Shown one piece after another: positions 1 to 5,760 of a DNA stretch of 8,670 nt. The translations under genes and the position numbers were made by a program. The stretch is from Bacillota bacterium (lineage in GTDB: Bacteria > Bacillota > Clostridia > Peptostreptococcales > Anaerovoracaceae). The notes under the pieces were generated by a model. The model had not been told where the DNA came from. It ran no database searches and saw nothing but the letters and a program-made list of their open reading frames with translations. Position 1 is the stretch's first letter; each line of letters opens with the position of its first letter. The stretch spans positions 1 to 8,670 of the forward strand of contig JAFWFF010000005.1 in the NCBI GenBank assembly GCA_017515765.1, read 5' to 3'.

Positions 1-1
1 C

Positions 2-406
2 AACACGCCGGCTGCGGTGGTGCTCGGCATGGTCTACGACTTCCTGCCGTTCATGGTGCTCCCGATCTACAACGCGATGATGAAGATCGGCGACGACGTG
101 ATCGAGGCGGCCTATGACCTCGGCGCGACCAAAGGCAGGGTGTTCAGGAGCGTCGTTATGCCGCTTTCCGTTCCCGGAATAGCGAGCGGCATAACGATGG
201 TATTTGTCCCGAGCCTCACGACCTTCGCGATCTCCAACATGCTGGGCGGAGGCAAGATCAACCTGATAGGAAACATAATCGAGCAGGAGTTCACCACGAC
301 TTCCAACTGGAATCTGGGATCGGGCCTCTCGCTCGTCATGATGGTGTTCATAGTCGTGTCGATGGCGCTCCTCAGCAAGTTCGATAAGAGCGGAGAGGGG
401 TGCTGA
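2..406 (+). CDS. potB: Spermidine/putrescine ABC transporter permease PotB (5' end outside window)
   Basis: This is an inner-membrane permease subunit of the polyamine importer PotABCD, which pairs with PotC to form the channel. The reading frame is open from base 2, so only the C-terminal 134 residues are visible. They contain the ABC-permease EAA loop that docks on the ATPase (IEAAYDLGATKG, bases about 104-139, followed by a conserved PGI), a PSLTTFAISNMLGGG segment typical of PotB, and a last hydrophobic helix before a short basic/polar tail. E. coli PotB has the same order of elements. The in-frame GTG/ATG codons at 17 and 29 lie inside the conserved domain and are not starts. The stop TGA at 404-406 lies one base before the potC ATG, so the two are co-transcribed. 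The family assignment is firm; polyamine specificity is inferred from the adjoining potC and potD. Confidence 0.93.
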   Translation, partial: NTPAAVVLGMVYDFLPFMVLPIYNAMMKIGDDVIEAAYDLGATKGRVFRSVVMPLSVPGIASGITMVFVPSLTTFAISNMLGGGKINLIGNIIEQEFTTTSNWNLGSGLSLVMMVFIVVSMALLSKFDKSGEGC

Positions 407-407
407 T

Positions 408-1211
408 ATGAAGAGACATGCAGGCGGAAGCCGCGCGGCGGGAGTCGTAAAAGGCATCTACATCGCGCTGATACTCCTGTTCCTCTATCTCCCGATCTTC
501 ACCCTGGTAGTGCTCTCCTTCAACAAGAGCAAATCGATGTCGGTCTGGACGGGCTTCACTCTTGACTGGTACGGGAAGATGTTCTCCAACTCTCAGATCA
601 TGGAGGCCATCTGGAACACCTTCTCCATAGCGGTCGTCGCAGCGGTGATCTCGACCGTCATCGGGACGCTGGCGTGCATAGGCATCATGGCGATGAGGAA
701 ACGCGGCCAGAGCGTTTTGCTGGCGCTGAATAACATACCGCTCCTGAACGCGGACATAGTGATCGGTATCTCGCTGATGATGACCTTCCTGGTCTTCGGG
801 ATATCGCTCTCCTGGGGAACGGTGCTCCTGTCGCATGTGACGTTCTGCATACCGTACGTGATACTTTCGGTGCTGCCCAAGTTCAAGCAGCTCACCCCGA
901 ACGCGTATGAGGCGGCCCTTGACCTCGGCGCCACACCGGGCTACGCCTTCCGCAAGGTCGTGCTTCCCGACGTGAGCCCCGGCATCTTCTCCGGATTCCT
1001 GCTCGCCTTCACGATGAGCGTCGACGATTTCGTCATCACGCACTTCACCAGGGGCGCGGGCATCAATACGATATCGACCTTGATATACAGCCAGGTGAAG
1101 GTGGGCATCCGTCCCACGCTCTTCGCCCTGTCGACAATAATATTCGTTGTAGTCTTTGTGATCCTGGTCATAAGCAATTTCCTGACTGGGAAGAAGGAGA
1201 GTGAAAGATGA
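408..1211 (+). CDS. potC: Spermidine/putrescine ABC transporter permease PotC
   Basis: This is the second membrane subunit of the polyamine importer. It has 267 aa, the usual PotC length, with about six hydrophobic helices (roughly residues 17-37, 68-95, 103-133, 137-157, 190-210 and 236-260). The cytoplasmic EAA loop lies at about residues 168-192 (YEAALDLGATPG then PGI). A conserved MSVDDFVITHF segment (about 203-213) follows it, a hallmark of PotC/PotI permeases. The N terminus is short and basic (MKRHAGGSR), matching the positive-inside rule. The start at 408 has a GAGG-containing site (394-398) at about 9 bases. The gene begins one base after potB and its stop overlaps the potD start as ATGA, so translation is probably coupled. 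Nothing looks degenerate. Confidence 0.95.
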   Translation: MKRHAGGSRAAGVVKGIYIALILLFLYLPIFTLVVLSFNKSKSMSVWTGFTLDWYGKMFSNSQIMEAIWNTFSIAVVAAVISTVIGTLACIGIMAMRKRGQSVLLALNNIPLLNADIVIGISLMMTFLVFGISLSWGTVLLSHVTFCIPYVILSVLPKFKQLTPNAYEAALDLGATPGYAFRKVVLPDVSPGIFSGFLLAFTMSVDDFVITHFTRGAGINTISTLIYSQVKVGIRPTLFALSTIIFVVVFVILVISNFLTGKKESER

Positions 1212-2293
1212 GAAAGACTTCCATGATCAAAAGAGCCTCCGCTCTTGTACTGTGCCTTATGATTATCGCTTCGGCGCTTTTGCTCGCGGGCTGCGGCGGC
1301 GGAAGCAAGGCCGGCGAGAACGGTGAAGTCAGGGTATACTGCTTCGGCGATTATTTTGATCCTGACCTCGTGAGTGAGTTCGAGGATGAGACCGGGATCA
1401 AAGTGGTGATGGACACCTTTGATACCAACGAGGAGATGTATCCGGTCATCTCGAAGAACTCCGTGAGCTACGACGTGATCTGCTGCTCCGACTATATGGT
1501 CGAGAGGCTGATAAACGAAGGCGCCCTGGCCGAGATCGACTATTCGAACATCCCGAATTTTGATAATCTGGAGCCGATGTTCGTTTCTATGGCAGGCTGG
1601 TCGGATCCCGGAAACAAGCACTCCGTGCCGCATACCTTCGGCACCCTCGGCATCATGTACAATACCGAGAACATCGCCCCGGGCGAGATAACCTCCTGGA
1701 ACGACCTCTGGAAGGCGGACTACGATCAGCAGATCGTAATGCCGGACAGCATGAGGGACAATTTCGCCATCGCGCTCAAAGCGCTCGGTTTTTCCCTCAA
1801 TACCACCGATGAAGAAGAGATAAAGCTCGCGACCGACTATATGATCGCGCAGAAGCCTCTGGTCTACAAGTACGCGAACGATTCCGCCAGAGACATGGCG
1901 ATAGGCGGCTCCGCAGACATCGCGGTCGTCTGGAACGGCGAAGTGCTCTATTCCCAGGAGGAGAACGACGCTCTGGAGTATGTGATCCCGGAGGAAGGGA
2001 CCGAGATGTTCATGGACCTCTGGGCAATTCCGGCTGCCTGCCAGAACAAGGCGAACGCCGAAGCCTGGATCAACTTCATGCTTGACGAAGACGTCGCGGT
2101 CACGAATTACGAATACCTGACCTATTCGATCCCAAACAAAGCCGTCATCGAATACGTCATGGACGACGCGAAGAAGGTCGGATACCTCTTCCCGGGCGAG
2201 GCTGTGCTCGGACACTGCGAGCAGCTGAAGAGCCTCGGAGCCGACGTTGACGACATGTACGGCAGCTACTGGAAGGAATTCAAGGGCCAGTGA
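1208..2293 (+). CDS. potD: Polyamine ABC transporter substrate-binding lipoprotein PotD
   Basis: This is an extracytoplasmic polyamine-binding protein of 361 aa, tethered to the membrane. The N terminus is a lipoprotein signal: basic MRKTSMIKR, a hydrophobic core (11-26), and lipobox LLAGC with lipidated Cys29, then a Gly/Ser linker as in Gram-positive lipoproteins. The mature part follows the PotD/PotF fold: strand plus FGDYFDPDLV near 46-55, DTFDTNEEMYPV (69-80), a ligand-loop SDYMVERL (94-101), a RDN near 183-185, VVWNGE (240-245), DLWAIP (270-275) and TYSIPNKA (305-312). Aromatic and acidic residues at these places form the polyamine pocket in characterised homologues. It overlaps potC by four bases and has AAGGAG at 1194-1199, 8 bases before the ATG. 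Which polyamine is bound (spermidine or putrescine) cannot be told from sequence alone. Confidence 0.95.
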   Translation: MRKTSMIKRASALVLCLMIIASALLLAGCGGGSKAGENGEVRVYCFGDYFDPDLVSEFEDETGIKVVMDTFDTNEEMYPVISKNSVSYDVICCSDYMVERLINEGALAEIDYSNIPNFDNLEPMFVSMAGWSDPGNKHSVPHTFGTLGIMYNTENIAPGEITSWNDLWKADYDQQIVMPDSMRDNFAIALKALGFSLNTTDEEEIKLATDYMIAQKPLVYKYANDSARDMAIGGSADIAVVWNGEVLYSQEENDALEYVIPEEGTEMFMDLWAIPAACQNKANAEAWINFMLDEDVAVTNYEYLTYSIPNKAVIEYVMDDAKKVGYLFPGEAVLGHCEQLKSLGADVDDMYGSYWKEFKGQ

Positions 2294-2329
2294 TCAAAGA
2301 CGCCTTAGCCGCGCAGAACGGATCTTTCT

Positions 2330-3223
2330 ATGGTAGGCTACGTAACAGCGTTCAAAGACCAGCTCGCTCCCGAGGAGTGGGACGTATACCGCGGCTACTA
2401 CTGCGGAGTCTGCCGCTCAATAGGCAGGCGTTACGGGCAGCTTCCGAGGATAACGCTGAGCTACGACGCCGCGTTCCTTGCGCTCCTGCTTTCGTCGCTC
2501 GCGGAGGAGGAAGACCGGATAGTGATGCGGCACTGCATAGTCCATCCGGTCAGGAAGAACCCTTCAGCGGAAGGACCCTGCGGACCGTGGCTCGATTACG
2601 CGGGCGACATGATGCTCCTGATGGCGTATTATAGCTTCCTGGATGACAGGAAGGACGAACACAGGCTGAGGGGAGCGGCCGGAACGGCTTTGCTGAAGAA
2701 AGCCCATTCAGAGCTGCTGGCAAAATACCCCGGGGCATGCCGCGAGACTGAAGAAGCGCTCGCCGAACTCGGCAGGCTGGAGGCGGAGAATGCCGGAAGC
2801 CTGGACAGGACCGCGGAGACCTTCGGAAGGATCTTGAAGGCCGCGTTTACAGCTTTTTCGGAGAGCAGCGGGGAAGAGTTCCCGGCCGGGAAGAATGTCT
2901 CTAAGAAAGATCTCAGGATCCTCGCGGAGTGCGGAGACGCTCTCGGAAGATGGATATATATGATGGACGCCTGCGACGACTTTGATAAAGACGCTGAAAG
3001 CGGGGTATATAATCCATTGAGGTACAGAAGGGAAGGGAAGGACGGTCTTTCCGACACACTGTACGCCGAGCTTGGAAGGCTGTCTGCTGCGGTCGACCTG
3101 CTGGACATCGCGAAGAATAAAGGTATAATAGATAATGTGATACTCCTCGGGATGAGGGGGCGGACCGAGATGGTCCTGGCAAAACTCAGAGAGCCGGAAG
3201 CTTCCGGCGAAGATGGAGAATAA
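2330..3223 (+). CDS. DUF5685 family protein with isoprenoid-synthase-like Asp motifs
   Basis: The protein has 297 aa, is mostly alpha-helical by composition, and has no signal peptide or clear membrane helix. The opening (MVGYVTAFKD..., YRGYYCGVCRS at 20-30) matches my recollection of DUF5685 proteins of Clostridia, whose function is not established. Visible features: a possible metal-site cluster C25-x2-C28, C69-x2-H72 and C84; an Asp motif FLDDRKDE at 103-110; and a second at 205-221 (LGRWIYMMDACDDFDKD) followed by GVYNP (225-229). The two Asp motifs resemble the DDxxD and NxxRDxxxD...GxxYxP motifs of squalene/phytoene synthases; this is my inference. The start is at 2330 because family members begin right there; the ribosome binding site is weak (no clear GGAGG). 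It lies 36 bases after potD with no terminator between, and a J-domain gene begins one base after its stop. The acidic tail (EPEASGEDGE) looks disordered. Confidence 0.8.
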   Translation: MVGYVTAFKDQLAPEEWDVYRGYYCGVCRSIGRRYGQLPRITLSYDAAFLALLLSSLAEEEDRIVMRHCIVHPVRKNPSAEGPCGPWLDYAGDMMLLMAYYSFLDDRKDEHRLRGAAGTALLKKAHSELLAKYPGACRETEEALAELGRLEAENAGSLDRTAETFGRILKAAFTAFSESSGEEFPAGKNVSKKDLRILAECGDALGRWIYMMDACDDFDKDAESGVYNPLRYRREGKDGLSDTLYAELGRLSAAVDLLDIAKNKGIIDNVILLGMRGRTEMVLAKLREPEASGEDGE

Positions 3224-3224
3224 T

Positions 3225-3836
3225 ATGGACGATCCGTATAAGGTACTTGGACTGGACAGAAAAGCGACAGACGAAGAGATCAAAGCCGCGTACCGCGAAC
3301 TGGTCAAGAAATATCATCCGGATAAGTACCGGGACAATCCGCTGGCGGACCTCGCCCAGGAGAAGCTGATGGAGATAAACGAGGCCTATGACCTCCTCAT
3401 GAGGGGCAAGGGCTCATCCGTCGCGAGAAAAGGCTCTTCAGGCGACGCCTACACCCAGTATACCAACACGAGTTCCAGATACAGCAGCTACGGCTCGCCT
3501 GAGTACGACGAGATAAGAGTCGCCCTGGACAACGGAGAACTCGCAAAGGCTGAAAACCTTCTAATAAACAGGAGGGTGAGGGACGCCGAATGGTTTTTCC
3601 TGTCCGGCGTTTTGAGCTACAAGAAAGGCTACCGCGACGACGCGCTCATGAACGTCAGGCAGGCCATAAGCATGGACCCGGAAAACCAGGAATACAAGAT
3701 GGTATACACCCGCATGACAGGGCAGCAGAACGTCTACCGCAGGAACAGCAACGAACTCGGATTCCCCGTCGGCATGGACTGCATGGACTGCATAACCTGC
3801 TACTGTTGCTCCAGCCTGATCTCACCCTGCTGGTAG
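3225..3836 (+). CDS. J-domain (DnaJ-like) protein with TPR-like region and Cys-rich tail
   Basis: This is a 203-aa putative Hsp70 (DnaK) co-chaperone. Residues 3-62 form a canonical J domain: DPYKVLGL, AAYRELVKKYHPDK with the HPD tripeptide at 31-33, and INEAYDLL. A Ser/Gly/Tyr-rich linker (63-92) follows, then a helical region (about 94-165; LDNGELAKAENLL, WFFLSGVLSYKKG, DALMNVRQAISMDPEN) that reads as two TPR-like repeats. The last 20 residues hold six Cys (186, 189, 192, 194, 195, 202), a possible metal site or thiol cluster. It lacks the Gly/Phe and zinc-finger regions of true DnaJ. I chose ATG 3225 over the in-frame ATG at 3213 because GGAG at 3215-3218 sits 6 bases before 3225, whereas 3213 has no good site. 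With 3213 the protein is 207 aa and overlaps the upstream gene. The tight coupling implies a shared task with the DUF5685 protein; a specific client is unknown. Confidence 0.88.
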   Translation: MDDPYKVLGLDRKATDEEIKAAYRELVKKYHPDKYRDNPLADLAQEKLMEINEAYDLLMRGKGSSVARKGSSGDAYTQYTNTSSRYSSYGSPEYDEIRVALDNGELAKAENLLINRRVRDAEWFFLSGVLSYKKGYRDDALMNVRQAISMDPENQEYKMVYTRMTGQQNVYRRNSNELGFPVGMDCMDCITCYCCSSLISPCW

Positions 3837-3850
3837 AATGACCGAACAAC

Positions 3851-3879
3851 AAAACGGCGGAGGTTCCTCCGCCGTTTTT
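3851..3879. terminator. Bidirectional intrinsic terminator between J-protein gene and lysO
   Basis: A 13-base arm (AAAACGGCGGAGG, 3851-3863) is perfectly complementary to 3866-3878, giving a GC-rich hairpin flanked by A-tract and T-tract. It lies 14 bases past the J-protein stop and 15 bases past the lysO stop. The run of T at 3875-3879 serves the + strand; the A-rich left flank becomes a U-run for - strand transcripts, so it can end both convergent units. Confidence 0.9.
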
Positions 3880-3894
3880 CCATGCTTTTCATTG

Positions 3895-4917
3895 TCAGCC
3901 GATCTGCAGCAGCACCTGGATGAGTACCGGTACCACGAATGAAAGTATCAGACCGTTTATGAATGAGTAGACGGCGGTCTGGCCGTTCGTGGCTCTTTCG
4001 ACTATCGGGAGGCACACGTCCATGGATGCGGCCCCGGGCATCGAGAAGGTCTCGATATAGCCGATCCTGCGGGCTACGATCGGCATCAGGACTACGGAGA
4101 GCAGCTCGCGCATTACGTTGTGCATGAATGATATGGCGCTGGTCGTTACCAACCCGGCTTCTATGATCATGCCAGGCGCCAGGGAATACCAGCCGAAGCC
4201 TGCCCCGATCAAAAGGCTGTCCTTCATAGAAAGGGGGAGAATCAGGCCGCAGATGGCTGCACCTATCATCGTGCCGACTATAGTGGCGACCGGAAAAATG
4301 AATACCTTCAGGCCGGATTCTCTGGAATTGCCGAACACGGTGCCCTCGAGGCCCAGATCCAGGCCGACGAACCAGAGCAGGACGCAGAGCCCGATGCTGA
4401 TGATATGGCTCGCGAAAACGTCAAACCATTCGAGATCGGATGTGATGCGGGGGATGATGAAGCCTCCCGTCATCAGCCCGAGAAATACCGCGAAGAGGAT
4501 GATCAAAGTCATCTTGTCGACCTTCGGCTTGCCGCCGCCGTTATCGGCTTCGGCCGGAGTCTCAGCCACCTCGCCGCCTGACGCCTGACCGGGTCCTTCA
4601 CCGGATGCGGCGCGTTTCTTTTTGATCGGGAAGCCGTATCTGTCGAATCCGAGGAGATGGCGGGTGAACGACATGGCCGCAACGGAGCATACGAGGATGA
4701 TCAGGGTGATGAACAGGGAGTAGAGCCCGATGGACTTGAGATTGTTTATGACCTCGGGATTCGCTCCCATGCGCATGCCCATCGAGAACACGAGAAAGAG
4801 GACCGCCCAGCTCTGGATCCCGGAGACGAACCCGAGGCGGTCTTTTTTCTTTCGGAGCAGCGCTCCGAGCGCGTATCCAGCCACAACGGCAATCAGGTAA
4901 GCGATCAAGTCTGACAT
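3895..4917 (-). CDS. lysO: LysO-family (DUF340) putative L-lysine exporter
   Basis: This polytopic inner-membrane protein of 340 aa resembles E. coli LysO (YbjE), which exports L-lysine. The N-terminal part has three hydrophobic helices (about 4-20, 34-50, 66-85). The C-terminal part carries the family motifs GFGWYSL (240-246), MRELL (269-273) and GAASMD (295-300). E271 and D300 correspond to the acidic intramembrane pair reported to be important in E. coli LysO. Between the halves, residues 97-134 form a hydrophilic Lys/Gly/Ala/Glu-rich linker, which makes the protein longer than the roughly 300-aa E. coli form. The start is chosen where the first helix begins immediately (MSDLIAYL). No Shine-Dalgarno sequence precedes it (CAAAGC) and a TATAAT box lies 6 bases upstream. 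It is convergent with the J-protein gene and divergent from pyrR. Substrate is inferred by family. Confidence 0.87.
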   Translation of the reverse strand: MSDLIAYLIAVVAGYALGALLRKKKDRLGFVSGIQSWAVLFLVFSMGMRMGANPEVINNLKSIGLYSLFITLIILVCSVAAMSFTRHLLGFDRYGFPIKKKRAASGEGPGQASGGEVAETPAEADNGGGKPKVDKMTLIILFAVFLGLMTGGFIIPRITSDLEWFDVFASHIISIGLCVLLWFVGLDLGLEGTVFGNSRESGLKVFIFPVATIVGTMIGAAICGLILPLSMKDSLLIGAGFGWYSLAPGMIIEAGLVTTSAISFMHNVMRELLSVVLMPIVARRIGYIETFSMPGAASMDVCLPIVERATNGQTAVYSFINGLILSFVVPVLIQVLLQIG

Positions 4918-4923
4918 GCTTTG

Positions 4924-4953
4924 ATTATATAATGAACGGGTTGAGTAAGTCCA
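4924..4953 (-). promoter_or_regulatory. Candidate lysO promoter giving a leaderless or near-leaderless mRNA
   Basis: Read on the - strand, TGGACT (4953-4948, four of six matches to TTGACA) is followed after 18 bases by a perfect TATAAT (4929-4924). Only six bases separate the -10 box from the lysO ATG, so transcription should start at or next to the A of the start codon. The -35 element is only moderate. A weaker alternative (CATAAT near 4955-4962) would give a leader of about 40 bases, also without a ribosome binding site. Confidence 0.55.
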
Positions 4954-5013
4954 CCATATTATGAACTATCCGGCCATGTACAAAATAAAGTGCCGGGAGC
5001 GCCATTATCCGTC

Positions 5014-5042
5014 TTGACAAGCCATATCCTGTGGTATATCAT
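5014..5042 (+). promoter_or_regulatory. pyrR-uraA promoter (sigma-A type)
   Basis: A perfect -35 TTGACA (5014-5019) is followed by a 17-base spacer and a -10 TATCAT (5037-5042, five of six). Predicted transcription start is near 5049, only a few bases before the PyrR-binding hairpin, which is where an attenuator leader should begin. It lies back to back with the lysO promoter about 60 bases away. Confidence 0.88.
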
Positions 5043-5053
5043 CTCTTTGACAG

Positions 5054-5146
5054 ACGACTTTAAGTCGGTACAGAGATGCCGACAAGATCGTGATCATATA
5101 CTATTGACCTGCAATCTTGTCCGGCTGAATTCGGGCAGGATTTTTT
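5054..5146 (+). promoter_or_regulatory. PyrR-responsive transcription attenuator (pyr leader)
   Basis: Three mutually exclusive structures can be read. (1) Anti-antiterminator: GTCGGTA (5064-5070) pairs with TGCCGAC (5077-5083), closing the hexaloop CAGAGA (5071-5076), which fits the PyrR loop pattern CNGNGA. Below it lies an asymmetric bulge and a lower stem, ACGA (5054-5057) with TCGT (5088-5091). (2) Antiterminator: GACAAGAT (5081-5088) pairs perfectly with ATCTTGTC (5114-5121), extendable by GCC (5078-5080) with GGC (5123-5125) around one bulged C. (3) Terminator: 5113-5123 with 5132-5142 plus U-run. In Bacillus, PyrR with UMP stabilises (1), frees (3) and stops transcription; without UMP, (2) forms and RNA polymerase reads into pyrR-uraA. 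The shared segments (5078-5083 and 5113-5123) make that switch explicit here. Confidence 0.9.
5113..5146 (+). terminator. Attenuator terminator hairpin upstream of pyrR
   Basis: AATCTTGTCCG (5113-5123) pairs with CGGGCAGGATT (5132-5142): 11 pairs including two G-U, an 8-base loop, and T at 5141-5146. It ends 14 bases before the pyrR ribosome binding site, so it is a conditional terminator of the leader rather than the end of an upstream gene, which is transcribed away from it. Confidence 0.9.
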
Positions 5147-5172
5147 GTTGTAAAGCGGAGAGGAGGCCTGTG

Positions 5173-5730
5173 ATGAAATTCAAGACCAGACTCATGACAA
5201 CAGAAGAGATCATGCGGGCGCTCAAGCGCATAGCGCACCAGATAACCGAGCGGAATAACGGTGTGGACAGCGTTGTGATCCTCGGGATAGCCGGAGGCGG
5301 GATACCCATCGCGAGGCAGCTCGGGGACTATCTTGAGGCGATAGAGGGGAAGAGCGTCCCGGTGGGAGTCCTGGACATCAGCCTCCACAGGGATGACAGG
5401 AAACTGCGCGGTGAAACGGGGAACGCGGAGACCGCGGGACCTGCCGGCCTAACGGACATCCCCTGCGATATAAACGGCAAAGACGTGGTACTGGTGGACG
5501 ACGTCCTGTATACCGGCAGGACCGCGAGAGCGGCCTTTGATGCTCTTTCAGAGCACGGCAGGGCAGGGACGATACAGCTCGCCGTGCTGATCGACCGGGG
5601 CCACCGCGAACTCCCGATACGCGCCGATTTTGTCGGAAAGAACATACCGACTTCAAGGAGCGAGACCATAAGGATAGATTATGACGGCGGCACGATGCCT
5701 GTCGTAAACATATATGATATTTCTGAATAG
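5173..5730 (+). CDS. pyrR: PyrR: pyr attenuation regulator / uracil phosphoribosyltransferase
   Basis: A 185-aa cytoplasmic protein that binds pyr mRNA when charged with UMP/UTP and often also makes UMP from uracil and PRPP. The PRPP-binding motif VVLVDDVLYTGRT is at 105-117. RNA-side residues aligned with B. subtilis PyrR are present in RALKRIAHQITERNNG (R19, H22, R27), though position 18 is Lys rather than Thr, and LIDRGHRELPIRADF (139-153) and KNIPTSRSE are near identical. One oddity is the pyrophosphate loop after strand 1, GIKTRG in B. subtilis, which here reads GIAGGG (38-43) and lacks the usual Lys and Arg. I chose ATG 5173 because AGGAGG (5161-5166) lies 6 bases upstream and the protein then aligns end to end with the family; the frame is open further upstream only through the leader. 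uraA follows 30 bases later in the same transcript. Confidence 0.95.
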   Translation: MKFKTRLMTTEEIMRALKRIAHQITERNNGVDSVVILGIAGGGIPIARQLGDYLEAIEGKSVPVGVLDISLHRDDRKLRGETGNAETAGPAGLTDIPCDINGKDVVLVDDVLYTGRTARAAFDALSEHGRAGTIQLAVLIDRGHRELPIRADFVGKNIPTSRSETIRIDYDGGTMPVVNIYDISE

Positions 5731-5760
5731 CCCGGCATACCGAGGCTGAAAGGAGAAACA

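Noticed and set aside
941..2215. Long open frame on the - strand (424 codons) opposite potC and potD
   Set aside because: It lies antisense to two clearly conserved genes in an operon, and its His/Val/Arg/Asp-rich composition is typical of a GC-biased antisense frame. No recognisable domain.
2294..2329. Weak inverted repeat AAAGA/TCTTT after potD as a terminator
   Set aside because: Five AT-rich pairs around a long loop and no T-run cannot act as an intrinsic terminator.
3213..3224. Upstream ATG of the J-domain gene at 3213
   Set aside because: It is in frame and adds only MENN, but has no good ribosome binding site, while GGAG at 3215-3218 is well placed for 3225. Kept as an alternative in the gene entry.
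4918..5013. Possible lysine riboswitch upstream of lysO
   Set aside because: Only about 100 bases lie between lysO and the pyr promoter, and the predicted lysO start leaves no leader. No multi-helix aptamer can fit.
4990..5172. N-terminal extension of PyrR from an upstream ATG (4990)
   Set aside because: The extension would translate through the promoter and attenuator hairpins and has no homology. AGGAGG points to the ATG at 5173, which gives the normal family length.
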